From Bradyrhizobium septentrionale (GTDB lineage: Bacteria > Pseudomonadota > Alphaproteobacteria > Rhizobiales > Xanthobacteraceae), in assembly GCF_011516645.4 (NCBI RefSeq), contig NZ_CP088285.1, positions 4,730,501 through 4,794,500 on the forward strand: 64,000 nucleotides of DNA, given 5' to 3'. The notes under the pieces are model-generated. The model saw only the letters and a program-made list of their open reading frames with translations, ran no database searches and was not told where the DNA came from. Both the position numbers and the translations under genes were made by a program. Of the stretch, positions 48,100 to 57,149 are shown piece after piece. How positions within the stretch are numbered: the first letter of the stretch is position 1; each line of letters opens with the position of its first letter.

Positions 48100-48819
48100 T
48101 CACGTGGCCCTTGTGCTCCTTAGGCTCGCGATGTTCGTCGCCCGAGATCGATAGGGGCCCCGCAGGATCATACTGGATTCCAGATCGCGAAACATAGTGT
48201 AATTTCCGCGGATCCACTGATGTAGTTCGGTAGACCAGTCCTTCTCGTTGCGCAGATACCCGGTGAATGAGAAGCTAAGTCGGTCGATATATCTCTTGAG
48301 AAACGGCGGCAGCGCGGGAATCCGAAGTACCCGCTCGCCATCCATCGCTCCAGGTAATTCTCCGCGGAGCACAAATTCATTGTGCACAGTGACTAGTGCC
48401 GGCGTCGGAATCCTTTGCCGCAGCATTTCATAACTGCGCATGGAGATGCGGTCAGTGCCAGCGACGAACAAGATGATAGGCGCGACATAGCAGCGCGCCG
48501 TCTCTTTGATGAAGCCAATCTCCTCGCACATCTTGAAGAACTCGTCGAAGGCATGAAAGCCGAGGTCGATCACCTTGGCTACCCGATCGTGGATGATCAG
48601 TGGGTCCATCAGCTGCATCTTGCCGTAAGTATCAATCACATCTGCGGTCTCCGTGATGTTGGGAAGGTAATCAAGTAATGACGGCTCCTTCAGATTGACA
48701 TCAAACGACAACGCGGTGCCATGTTTCAGCAGCAAGAACTCGCTTACGAGGCGAGCGATGAGGGTTTTGCCGACCTGCGGGCTAGGAGAGCAGATGATGT
48801 AGATTGGGGTCGCTAACAT
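48100..48819 (-). CDS. ParA/MinD-like ATPase, deviant P-loop (gene 2 of pair)
   Basis: A 239-residue P-loop protein. The Walker A is PSPQVGKTLIAR, lacking the ParA signature Lys at the K-G-G position. SFDVNLKEPSLLDYLP occupies the place of the switch I/Walker A' region. Its layout mirrors the upstream neighbour (D-x-N/D-x-E-x-P, then T-A-D), so the two are distant paralogues. ATG 48819 is used; a TTG at 48855 would add 12 residues. It is 60 bp behind gene 1. Role unknown. Confidence 0.7.
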   Translation of the reverse strand: MLATPIYIICSPSPQVGKTLIARLVSEFLLLKHGTALSFDVNLKEPSLLDYLPNITETADVIDTYGKMQLMDPLIIHDRVAKVIDLGFHAFDEFFKMCEEIGFIKETARCYVAPIILFVAGTDRISMRSYEMLRQRIPTPALVTVHNEFVLRGELPGAMDGERVLRIPALPPFLKRYIDRLSFSFTGYLRNEKDWSTELHQWIRGNYTMFRDLESSMILRGPYRSRATNIASLRSTRAT

Positions 48820-48878
48820 AGCCGGCAGATCAATGTTGTTTGGTACGTGGCTCAACCCGGAGCGCGCTGAGAATCGGA

Positions 48879-49628
48879 TTACTTCTCGCCGGCCTGGGTG
48901 GCTGACCTGGCGCCGGCCAGCTCCGTCAAGTTGATGCGGTCAAATTCCCTCCAGACATTTGCCAGCCAGTGCCGGACATAACCGCGCAGCACGAAGGAGT
49001 TGTTCGCTGGCTCATCGTTCCGCCCCTTGTTTGCGACGAAGTCCACGAATGGGACGGAAGCGACTTCGACCTGCTCATAGGCCATCTCGTTGAGTTTCGG
49101 TATGGTCAACTCGGTCGCATGCTTGATGCGGTGAAAATAGGAATTGTAGGTCGATTGGTCCCACTGAAAGAACTGAGTGTCGTTGATGAAGTTCTTGACC
49201 AGATAGTACTTTGCGCCGCTCATGAAGGTCGCGGTCTCAGCGATCTCGTCCAGAGAAGCGATGGATGATCCCAAGATATGGAATACGGCAAAGGTGATCT
49301 GGCCGGACCGCGCCGAATCCAAAAAGCCGATGTCGCGCAAGGAGGCCAGTGCTGAGGACAATAAGCCGGCGCGAGCATCGATGACGGTGACGGATAGCCC
49401 TGAATTCAGGGTATCGAAAATCTTCATCTGGTCCGCGGTCGTCGTCATATCGACGATCTCGGTGATCTCGGGATAGAAGCGCTTCAGCGTTCCCCGCGGC
49501 GACTCCGTGTCGAATGCGCGTGTTTGCACCTTATTGACGCTGAAGTAGTCCAGAAGCGTTCGTGATACGGTCGTCTTTCCGACTCCTCCCTTGTCCGCGC
49601 CCACCACAATCACAACTGGCTTCACCAT
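48879..49628 (-). CDS. ParA/MinD-like ATPase (gene 1 of pair)
   Basis: A 249-residue deviant-Walker ATPase: VVIVVGADKGGVGKTTVSRTLLDYF (signature Lys present), then FDTESPRGTLKRFYP and SVTVIDARAGLLSSALASL at the Walker B. ATG 49628 has AGGAG 7 bp upstream. It lacks a ParB neighbour or parS-like repeats, so plasmid partition is unlikely. Pairing with a second, divergent member suggests a heteromeric ATPase, perhaps for positioning a protein or complex. Confidence 0.8.
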   Translation of the reverse strand: MVKPVVIVVGADKGGVGKTTVSRTLLDYFSVNKVQTRAFDTESPRGTLKRFYPEITEIVDMTTTADQMKIFDTLNSGLSVTVIDARAGLLSSALASLRDIGFLDSARSGQITFAVFHILGSSIASLDEIAETATFMSGAKYYLVKNFINDTQFFQWDQSTYNSYFHRIKHATELTIPKLNEMAYEQVEVASVPFVDFVANKGRNDEPANNSFVLRGYVRHWLANVWREFDRINLTELAGARSATQAGEK

Positions 49629-50220
49629 GACAATCTCCTGAGACACTCGCTGTTGCCGCGCGCGAAGTACGCGATCGGCGAGTCTCTGCTTTGGACGCGA
49701 ACATGGCAGAAAGAAGGGGCAATGGCATCTTTGATGCGGGAGCCGCGCAACTGATGAATATTCTGCAACAGCGAGCCGCAGAGGCCACTTGATTGCAGTG
49801 ACAATGTAGGTCGAGAACAGCAACTAATCACTCGTGATCGTACTCCACGAGAGGTTTGCGAGTAGCTGAAGGGAAGTTCTCGAGGAGACAACTATGCGCG
49901 GGTGGTGATCATCGCGATCACCATTAGCTACTTGATGCGGCCGATTCTCGATCAGCCTGAAATGACGAGAATCGCACGTGGCGTCAGATTCAAGCTTTGA
50001 TCGAACTGATCGAGGCGGTGCTATGAGGTGGGCTTGCGTCCAGGCAGGACCGAACGCTGCCCAGATAACTCTGATGAAAGTCGTCCTCTGTCTGCAGCTC
50101 GGCAGATTGGCAGTCGTTGCAAGGTGTGCCGCTCCGCAATTCGCAGGACTTCCCTAAGACGGGCCTTGTGGTTTCCTCATCCACCAAGTTGACAGGAACA
50201 CGTCGCGATGCGGAGTAGGG
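49629..50220. other. Spacer before IS1182 copy 1
   Basis: 590 bp without a supportable gene; includes the promoter region of the ParA-like pair, with no recognised motif. Confidence 0.45.
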
Positions 50221-51672
50221 CTAGGAGCTTGTCTGGATAGTCGCTGTTCAAATCTGGTCGGGTCTGATTCAACATTGGGCGATGAGCAAGTATTTTCGGC
50301 CTTGGAACATCGATCAGACGCTGCTTCTGCCGCCGAATGTGCAGGACTTCGTGCCGAAAGGCCATGTCTCGCGGTTTATGGTTGATCTGGTGCGGGAGAG
50401 CCTCGATCTCAGGGAGATCATGGGCAGCTATGTGAGCGGGCTTGGGCAGCCGCCGTTTGATCCGCGGATGATGGTGGCGCTGCTGCTGCATAGCTATGCG
50501 AGTGGGCTGTATTCGTCGCGTCGGATTGCCAAGGCCTGCCGGGAGCGGAACGATTTTGTGATGATCGTGGCGCTGGATGCGCCGGATTTTCGGACGATCA
50601 GCGACTTTCGCAAGCGACATTTGAAGGCGCTCGGCGCGCTATTCGTGCAGGTTCTGAAGTTGTGCGAGACGGCCGGGCTGGTCAAGCTCGGTCATGTCGC
50701 GCTGGATGGTACGAAGATCAAGGCGAACGCGTCGAAACACAAGGCGATGAGTTATGAGCGCATGAAGAAGCGCGAGGCGGAATTGAAGGCCGAGGTCGCT
50801 CGCATGCTGGCGGCCGCCGAGGCGGCGGATGCCTCGGAGGATGAGACTTTCGGCAACAGCGACGAACTGCCGGACTGGACCGTCGACAAGCAGAAACGGC
50901 TGGCGAAGATCCAGCAAGCGATGGCGGCGCTGGAAGCGGACGCCAAACTGGCGGCGGAGGAAGAGCGCCGCATCGAGGCCGAAAAGGAACAGCAGCGCCA
51001 GGCCGAAGGCCGCAAGAAGCCGGGCAAACCGGCGGCGCTGCCATCGGAGGAACCCAATCCCAAGGCGCAACGCAACTTCACCGATCCGGAAAGCCGCATC
51101 ATGAAGTCGAAGGATGGCTTCGTTCAGGCCTATAATGCCCAGGCGGCCGTCGATGCACATGCCCAGATCATTGTCGCGCAAGAACTGACCCAGCACGGCA
51201 GCGATCAGGGCCAGTTGGTGCCCCTGATCGAGGCCATCGAGAGCAATCTTGGCCGCAAGCCGCGGCAGGCCTCAGCGGATTCCGGCTACTGCAGCGAAGC
51301 CAATCTCGAAGCGCTCGACACACGCAGCATCGATGGCTATGTCGCGCCCGGACGCGCCAAACACCCGACAGTAGCGAACGGAAAAGTCGGCGGCCCGCTG
51401 ACACAGGCCATGCGAAAGAAGATCGACGATGGCGGCTTCGAAACACCCTACCGATTGCGAAAGCAAGTGGTGGAGCCGGTGTTCGGGCAGATCAAACAGG
51501 CAAGAGGCTTCCGCCAGTTCCTGTTGCGGGGCATCGAGAAAGTGCGCGCCGAGTGGACAATGATCTGCACCGTCCATAACCTCCTCAAGCTGTTCAACCT
51601 CGCAAACGCAGCCTGAGCCTGCTACTCTACAACAAATGCCCGTCACGAAAACATATCTGGACGGGCTCCTAG
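50221..51672 (+). mobile_element. IS1182-family element, copy 1
   Basis: A 1452-bp element counted with the CTAG at each end. Inverted ends TAGGAGCTTGTCTGGATA and TAGGAGCCCGTCCAGATA (reverse strand). CTAG is both the likely target and the repeat. It is essentially identical to the copy at 62321-63772, the only difference noted being A versus G at 51360/63460 (synonymous). Confidence 0.93.
50282..51616 (+). CDS. IS1182-family transposase (copy 1)
   Basis: A 444-residue DDE transposase: N-terminal domain MSKYFRPWNIDQTLLLPPNV, FVPKGHVSRFMVDLV; LDGTKIKANASKHKAMSYERM (catalytic Asp); a charged Lys/Glu/Ala-rich insert; DPESRIMKSKDGFVQAYNAQAA; ADSGYCSEANLEAL (second Asp); VEPVFGQIKQARGFRQFLLRG (Glu) and the final CTVHNLLKLF. 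Intact, so likely active. Confidence 0.96.
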   Translation: MSKYFRPWNIDQTLLLPPNVQDFVPKGHVSRFMVDLVRESLDLREIMGSYVSGLGQPPFDPRMMVALLLHSYASGLYSSRRIAKACRERNDFVMIVALDAPDFRTISDFRKRHLKALGALFVQVLKLCETAGLVKLGHVALDGTKIKANASKHKAMSYERMKKREAELKAEVARMLAAAEAADASEDETFGNSDELPDWTVDKQKRLAKIQQAMAALEADAKLAAEEERRIEAEKEQQRQAEGRKKPGKPAALPSEEPNPKAQRNFTDPESRIMKSKDGFVQAYNAQAAVDAHAQIIVAQELTQHGSDQGQLVPLIEAIESNLGRKPRQASADSGYCSEANLEALDTRSIDGYVAPGRAKHPTVANGKVGGPLTQAMRKKIDDGGFETPYRLRKQVVEPVFGQIKQARGFRQFLLRGIEKVRAEWTMICTVHNLLKLFNLANAA

Positions 51673-52560
51673 GTCAGACGCATCCGCCAAACAGGCCGGC
51701 GCCGCCGCCTGCCGCAGCTTCAGCGATGACTGTTTCGGCGGATGTTATCCGGTCGGTGCCAGCCTTTCTTCGCGGGCCTGGACAGGGGAGCATCGGCCGA
51801 GCCACCTCAGCCGTTCTGGTCCGCAAGCCGCTGCTTGGGGCTCGGCCCATTCCCCTGTGGGCTTCTCGGCCCAGTTGCCGTTCGTTAGCAGAGCTGGCGT
51901 CGCCGGCACGATGTGCGCAGCTCGACCCAGATGAATATTTGTCAGTGAGAGCCTTCATGGAGCTCAGCATCAAGCTGACTTTGGATTGTATGGTGTGCAG
52001 AGCCGCTCCGGCGGTGCGCGCCATCGAGTGGAGGGCACCAGGAGCGGTGCCTCGCACCTCGGTCGCCACGGAGCTCCATACTCAATGGCGATCGCCTTTC
52101 GTTACATCGGGGCCAAGTTCCGTTGCGGCCAAGGAAGCCGACAAAGCGGGAGCCGCACACCGTTCGCAAGCAGCCGAGCAAAGCTGGACCGATTGCTCGA
52201 CGGCTCTCGATGGGCGCACTGCGTGGTCAAGTGACCGCAAAACAAAACGCGGAGTTTACCTTCTTGGCAGCGCGCTCAACCGCGAGAACGTCACGAACAC
52301 GACATTGCAGGTGAAATGGACGTGAACTCGGTAGCAACTGAGCAAGGATGGCGACTTGCGGCGCACGGCGGATCGCAGGGCAATGAGAGCGACGGTTTAG
52401 CTTTTCAGGCTCGCTGTGAGATTGATTTGGATGCGCATCTGTGCAAAGAGCCTGAGAGGCTGCGCCGTCCAATAAGCTGTCCGGCTCAGGCCGTCGTGCA
52501 CGGCTGCTCGATTGCTGCGCGGGGCCATGTATCGTGGCCGATGGCTCCATCCACCTCCCT
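51673..52560. other. Stretch between IS1182 and an IS5-split gene
   Basis: Frames on both strands are long but Arg/Ser/Pro-rich and lack RBS or domains (for example 51636-52325 plus, 51674-52069 minus). I call no gene. Confidence 0.4.
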
Positions 52561-52710
52561 CTACACCGCGATTGGCTTGGCAACGTTTCTCATCACAGCG
52601 AGACGGGAGCTGGCAAACATCTCTCTATTGTACACTCCGCCGAAATGATCCAGGACGAAGGTTCCAGAATAATTCAGCTTGTCGGTAACGCGCCTGATGA
52701 GGTTATCGAG

Positions 52711-54233
52711 TCGCCCGTTAAGAAGCTTCCAGGCGACTGATCTGGAATCGTAATTTGGCTGGAATGACGTTCTGAGATTGCAAGGTTTTGGTGTTTTGTG
52801 CATCGGAAGCTTGCAATTTCGTTTTCGAGATTCCCTCGACGGGCGAAGCATGATTCCCTGTCCGCATCGGAGGGCACGATGCGGCCGAAGAAGCACAAAA
52901 CGACGGGAGCGAACGATGTTTTCCGGGCGCGGCTCGACCAGATCATCAATCTGAAGCACGAGCTGGTCCGGCTCACCGGCAAGATCGATTGGGACTGGAT
53001 CGACGGCGAGATCGCGCCGCTCTACAGCGAGAACGGCCGGCCGGGGATTGAGACCCGCTTCGTGATCGGGCTGTTGTTGCTCAAGCACATTTACGGGCTG
53101 TCCGATGAGGGGGTATGCGAACGCTGGGTCCACGACCCGTATTTCCAGTACTTCACTGGCGAAGAGTTCTTCCAGCACGCATTCCCGCACGAGCGCTCGG
53201 ACCTGAGCCATTGGCGCAAGCGGCTCGGCGACAGACTGGAACTGCCATTGGCCGAGAGCCTGCGGGTGGCGCACGACGTCGGCGCGTTACGCGGCAAGGA
53301 CCTTGAGCGGGTCACGGTCGACACCACGGTGCAGCCGAAGGCCATCACCTTTCCGACCGATGCCAAGCTGCTGCATGCGGCGATCCAGGGGCTCAACCGC
53401 CTAGCGAGGAAGCACGGAGTGCGGCTGCGGCAATCCTATTCTCGGATCGCCAAGGCCACCGCGATGATGGCGGGACGCTACGCCCATGCCAAACAGTTCA
53501 AGCGGCACCAGCGGCAGTTGCGCATCCTGCGCAGCCGCCTGGGCCGGATCATCCGCGACATCCGCCGCAAGATCGAAGGCCAGGATGCGCTCGAAGAGGC
53601 GTTCGCACTCCCGTTGAGCCGGGCCACGCAGATTCGCTCGCAGCAGCAGCGCCAGCGCGGCTGGAAGCTGTATTCCTTCCATGCCCCCGAGGTGGAGTGC
53701 ATCGGCAAGGGCAAGGCCAGCGCGCCTTACGAGTTCGGCGTGAAGGCTTCCATCGTCACCAACAACCGGCCTGCTCCCGGCGGCCAGTTCGTGCTGCACG
53801 CCAAGGCGCTGCCCGATAACCCTTACGACGGTCACACCCTGCGGGACGTCATCGACCGAACCGAGACACTCACCGGCTGCGCGATCGAGTGCGCCTTTGT
53901 CGACAAGGGATACCGCGGCCATGACGCACAGAACCCGCGCCGCGTCTTCATCTCCGGCCAGAAGCGCGGCGTCTTCGGCACTATCAAGCGCCAGCTGCGG
54001 CGCCGCTCCGCTATCGAGCCCGTGATCGGCCATTTGAAGGCTGACGGACACCTCGGCCGCTGCTACCTCAAAGGCCGCGCCGGCGATGCCGCCAACGTCA
54101 TCCTCTCCGCCGTCGGTTACAACTTCCGCCGCATCCTCGCCTGGCTAAGGGCTCTTTGGTACCTCTTCCTGGCTGCCTTCTTCTCAGTCACCAGCCACCG
54201 CACACCACTCAAATCGGCTTCTTAACCGACGAC
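52711..54233 (+). mobile_element. IS5-family element
   Basis: Ends TCGCCCGTTAAGAAGC (52711) and, on the reverse strand, TCGTCGGTTAAGAAGC (54232) form imperfect inverted repeats. TATCGAG is repeated directly at 52704-52710 and 54234-54240. One transposase gene fills it. Confidence 0.85.
52879..54225 (+). CDS. IS5-family transposase
   Basis: A 448-residue transposase starting MRPKKHKTTGANDVFRARLD. It has the DUF772-like N-terminal region (GRPGIETRFVIGLLLLKHIYGLSDEGVCERW), FPHERSDLSHWRKRLG, TVDTTVQPKAITFPTD (catalytic Asp), AFVDKGYRGHD (second Asp) and RRSAIEPVIGHLKADGHLGRCYL (Glu). Intact; a longer start at 52798 is in frame but unlikely. Confidence 0.93.
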   Translation: MRPKKHKTTGANDVFRARLDQIINLKHELVRLTGKIDWDWIDGEIAPLYSENGRPGIETRFVIGLLLLKHIYGLSDEGVCERWVHDPYFQYFTGEEFFQHAFPHERSDLSHWRKRLGDRLELPLAESLRVAHDVGALRGKDLERVTVDTTVQPKAITFPTDAKLLHAAIQGLNRLARKHGVRLRQSYSRIAKATAMMAGRYAHAKQFKRHQRQLRILRSRLGRIIRDIRRKIEGQDALEEAFALPLSRATQIRSQQQRQRGWKLYSFHAPEVECIGKGKASAPYEFGVKASIVTNNRPAPGGQFVLHAKALPDNPYDGHTLRDVIDRTETLTGCAIECAFVDKGYRGHDAQNPRRVFISGQKRGVFGTIKRQLRRRSAIEPVIGHLKADGHLGRCYLKGRAGDAANVILSAVGYNFRRILAWLRALWYLFLAAFFSVTSHRTPLKSAS

Positions 54234-54381
54234 TATCGAGAATTGCGGCGACTTCGCCAATGCGGTCGCTATAATGAGCGCGAATAACGTTAACGGCGTT
54301 CATTGAGTGAACCGCCTCGTCGGCAATCACTTCTCTGAGCCAATAATGGAACGTGTCGTTTCTTGTTCTGGCGGGGTGCAA

Positions 54382-54631
54382 CGTCAGGCTGCGGATCTTC
54401 GCAACTTGAGCAGTGTGGAGGTGCCTTCAGTGAAGCGTCAGGCCGCGGCGTCAAATGGCATGCGCGTTCCTAGTGTGGTTTGAACTCCCTGCCGCCACCG
54501 GGTCCATTCCCGCGCGGGATGCTTGGTGTCAGTGATCAAATTGTACCTCGAATTGTATCAGAGTCGAGTCGGACCAGTGCGAGAATCCATCTTGCTGACC
54601 ACCTGAGTTGTCTCATCGTGAGCGGCGCGAT
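54382..54631. other. Short spacer downstream of the nopP pseudogene
   Basis: No gene. It contains the frame-broken 5' side of the IS5-split gene and the 3' flank of the nopP pseudogene. Confidence 0.4.
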
Positions 54632-56303
54632 CTACATGAAGTTGTATCCATCATCGTACGGATCCTGCGCGGGAGTCGCTGCGTTCTGGGGCCGCCCAGC
54701 AACACTACCGACTCTGTCTTCAGTTGCGGCAAGATACAAGGGTGGTTTGCCCTCTCGCTGCCATTGTCCATCTTCGTTCTTCTTCCACCTGTCCTCGCGC
54801 TTGGTAGGGTCAAGCACCATCATCGAATCGCTTACCTCAACGAAGCCCAATGCTCTTGCGCGAGCTTTCGCTTCCGGGTTGATCGAGTGAGACAGGACGA
54901 GCGGTTCGTCGCCATCGAGCCGAAGCTGATGTTCCAGCAGAATATCGCCTGCGTTATCGACAAGTGGATGGGTAACTCGGAAATCTATCCTTGACGTGAT
55001 TTCACCTCGTCCGGGGAACTTCTCCCGCCACGGTTGTCGCCTTTGAAGAGCTCGCTCATGAGGCCTCCGGGCTCGGTATGCGTAGCAATATGCCCGATAT
55101 CGTCGCCATAAAACTCCTCTAGCTCGTTCTCGAAGGTGGACTTTAAGATCTCAACCACCGGGGGCTCGGAACCGAGAAAGTACGGCCGGGTTCCCGTCGA
55201 AGATGAGCCAGCGTGCTGACTAGAGCGGGATGGGTCTAGCTTGAATCGATTTGGGATTCCCAAATCGGAAGGCTTCTGATTCAACATGCTGGCTGGGAAG
55301 GAGGCCAGCATGGATGGGACGGAGCCTATTCGGACGACCTTCGTGAGCGGGTAGTGAGAGCTGTCATCAAAGGTGGCCTGTCGCGGCATCAGGCAGCGGC
55401 TCAATTTGGGGTGGGCATCAGCACGGCGATCAACTGGGTACAGCGCTTCCACGAGACCGGTAGCGTCAAGCCAGACCAGATCGGGGGCTATCGGCCAAAG
55501 AAGATTGCGGGGCCGCACCGCGAATGGCTGATGCAACGGTGCCGAAACGATTTTACCGTGCGCGGGCTGGTGGCCGAACTCGCTGAGCGTGGCCTGAAGG
55601 TCGATTACCGCACGATGTGGGAGTTCGTCCACGCCGAGAAGCTCAGTTACAAAAAAAGACGATGATTGCCGCCGAGCAGGATCGTCCCGATGTCACCCGT
55701 CGGCGGGCGCAGTGGACCAAGTATCGGGATCGGATCGATCCCACTCGGCTGGTGTTCATCGATGAGACCTGGACCAAGACCAATATGGCGCGCCGCTGCG
55801 GGCTGGGCGCCGCGCGGTCAACGTATCAAAGCCAAGGTACCGCACGGCCGCTGGCGGACCATGACCTTCATGGCCGCCTTGCGTCACGATCGCATTACCG
55901 CTCCGTGGTTCCTCGAGGGGCCGATCAACGGCGAAGCCTTCCTTGTCTATATCGAGAAGGTTCTGGTCCCGACCCTGCGGCACGGCGACATCGTCATCAT
56001 GGACAATCTCGGCTCGCACAAGGCCCACGCCGTGCGTCGCGCCATCCGTGCCGCCGGCGCCCGGCTCTTCTACCTGCCGAAATACTCGCCTGATCTCAAT
56101 CCGATCGAGCAGTTCTTCGCCAAGTTCAAACACTGGTTGCGCAAAGCCGCACAGCGAACCACCGAGGCCGTCTACGATGCTATCGCTCCGATCCTCGGCA
56201 CCGTCTCACCGGCCGAATGCGCCAACTACTTCGCAAACGCCGGATATGACCAAAACTAAACTCATCACGCTCTAGACGAGCCTAGCCGCATTTCGGAAAA
56301 CAT
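54632..56303 (-). pseudogene. nopP: nopP-family effector pseudogene, deleted and split by IS630
   Basis: Without the IS630 (55221-56274) the minus strand starts MFSEMRLGSSSQHAGSSSTG, runs on through EILKSTFENELEEFYGDDIG, and stops after SSPDEVKSRQG. The core resumes in another frame as RIDFRVTHPLVDNAGDILLE, then ALGFVEVSDSMMVLDPTKRE, ending at 54632 (PYDDGYNFM). Compared with the intact nopP at 3048, about 55 codons are deleted and the frame is shifted. A tts box remains upstream at 56474-56501. So the gene was TtsI-regulated and is dead three ways. Confidence 0.9.
55221..56274 (+). mobile_element. IS630-family element inside the nopP pseudogene
   Basis: A 1054-bp element including TA at both ends; inverted ends TAGAGCGGGATGGGTCTAGC and TAGAGCGTGATGAGTTTAGT. 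Reading frame A (HTH, from about 55310 to 55665) carries an extra G at about 55321 near its start. Frame B (to 56259; [45 protein letters not shown]) has an extra G near 55810. A7 at 55652-55658 is the likely frameshift site between the halves. So this copy is probably inactive though nearly full length; a truncated relative is at 2064-2581. Confidence 0.88.
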
Positions 56304-56473
56304 GTCTGCGAAGCTTCGGCTATCCTCAGTGCGGTGTCCCAGTTCATCTGCCTCGGAAACGCTTGCGGGGTAGGCGATGGAGGAGTCACTGATGCGATTA
56401 TACATGGCGAGTTGCATTCCTCTCGGCGACGTTGCTTGGCGGAGCCTGTCTCTTCAGTCTCCGCGCGACTCAT

Positions 56474-56501
56474 AGGCAGCATTTGCTGTCGGCAAGCTGA
56501 C
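56474..56501 (-). promoter_or_regulatory. tts box upstream of the nopP pseudogene
   Basis: On the minus strand GTCAGCTTGCCGACAGCA matches the core GTCAGCTTnTCGAAAGCT at 15 of 17 defined positions. It lies about 180 bp before the pseudogene start and points towards it. Confidence 0.75.
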
Positions 56502-56572
56502 CGGCAGGCATCGGCGCTTCGCTGCTGTTCGCCAAATCATCTCGAGCGGGCCAACGGCCTGCCGGCCGTCCG

Positions 56573-57118
56573 TTAGCGGCCGTGGTCTGTGTTCCCGCTC
56601 TCCGTCTTGCTTTCAAGTGCGAGCGAGAGTTTGAGGTTGTTACGCAACATCGCATTTGCGGGAGCTGTTTCAAGAGCTTGGCGGTATAGCGCTTGTGCCT
56701 CGCGATGGCGGCCCTCGTGGTCGAGCACAACACCCTTGGCATTCAGCGCGCGCAGGTCGCCAGGTACGACCAGTAAGAGCGCGTCGAGCACCTCAAGCGC
56801 ATCATCTGGGGATCTGCGTCCCAACAGGGCCCGCGCAAGAGGAATCGCCGCATCGACGTTGTCCGGTTGTTGCCTCACCGTGTCGCGTAAAGTCTGCTCG
56901 TCAGCATCCCGATCGATGGCGCGAACAATGCGCTCACGCATGGCAGGATCAATCTCCACGGCGCCTGCTGGATCTGATGTGGATGTCTGCTGCGGGGAGA
57001 GCGCCGACCGCTCCGAGCCGGCACAAGCTGAGAGCAGCAATATGGCGAGAAGAGCTGGGCACGAGCCCGGACCAAAGGAGCACAAGCGCCGCCCGACGCT
57101 GATCGCATATGGAGTCAT
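56573..57118 (-). CDS. y4yS: TPR lipoprotein-like T3SS-linked protein (y4yS-type)
   Basis: A 181-residue protein directly after rhcV. A lipoprotein signal (RLCSFGPGSCPALLAILLLSACAGS, lipobox L-S-A-C) is followed by tetratricopeptide-like helices (DALEVLDALLLVVPGDLRALNAKGVVLDHEGRHREAQALYRQAL). y4yS lies downstream of rhcV in rhizobial T3SS clusters; a pilotin-like or assembly role is inferred. ATG 57118 gives the signal peptide at the right place. Confidence 0.82.
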   Translation of the reverse strand: MTPYAISVGRRLCSFGPGSCPALLAILLLSACAGSERSALSPQQTSTSDPAGAVEIDPAMRERIVRAIDRDADEQTLRDTVRQQPDNVDAAIPLARALLGRRSPDDALEVLDALLLVVPGDLRALNAKGVVLDHEGRHREAQALYRQALETAPANAMLRNNLKLSLALESKTESGNTDHGR

Positions 57119-57149
57119 GGGCCATCTCGGGATAAGTGGCTGCGTTCTG

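Larger units (their letters stand above)
52561..54381 (-). pseudogene. Unknown gene split by an IS5 element
   Basis: On the minus strand, sequence right of the IS encodes NDTFHYWLREVIADEAVHSM, then HYSDRIGEVAAILD, and sequence left of the IS continues NLIRRVTDKLNYSGTFVLDH, then FGGVYNREMF, to a stop at 52561. Removing the IS and one copy of its 7-bp direct repeat TATCGAG restores one frame of about 110 residues exactly (GCA ATT CTC GAT AAC CTC). No start codon with RBS was found, and a stop lies just upstream of 54410, so the 5' end may be lost as well. No family recognised. Confidence 0.7.

Noticed and set aside
51636..52325. 229-codon plus-strand frame after IS1182
   Set aside because: Begins inside the IS end, Arg/Ser/Pro-rich, no domain.
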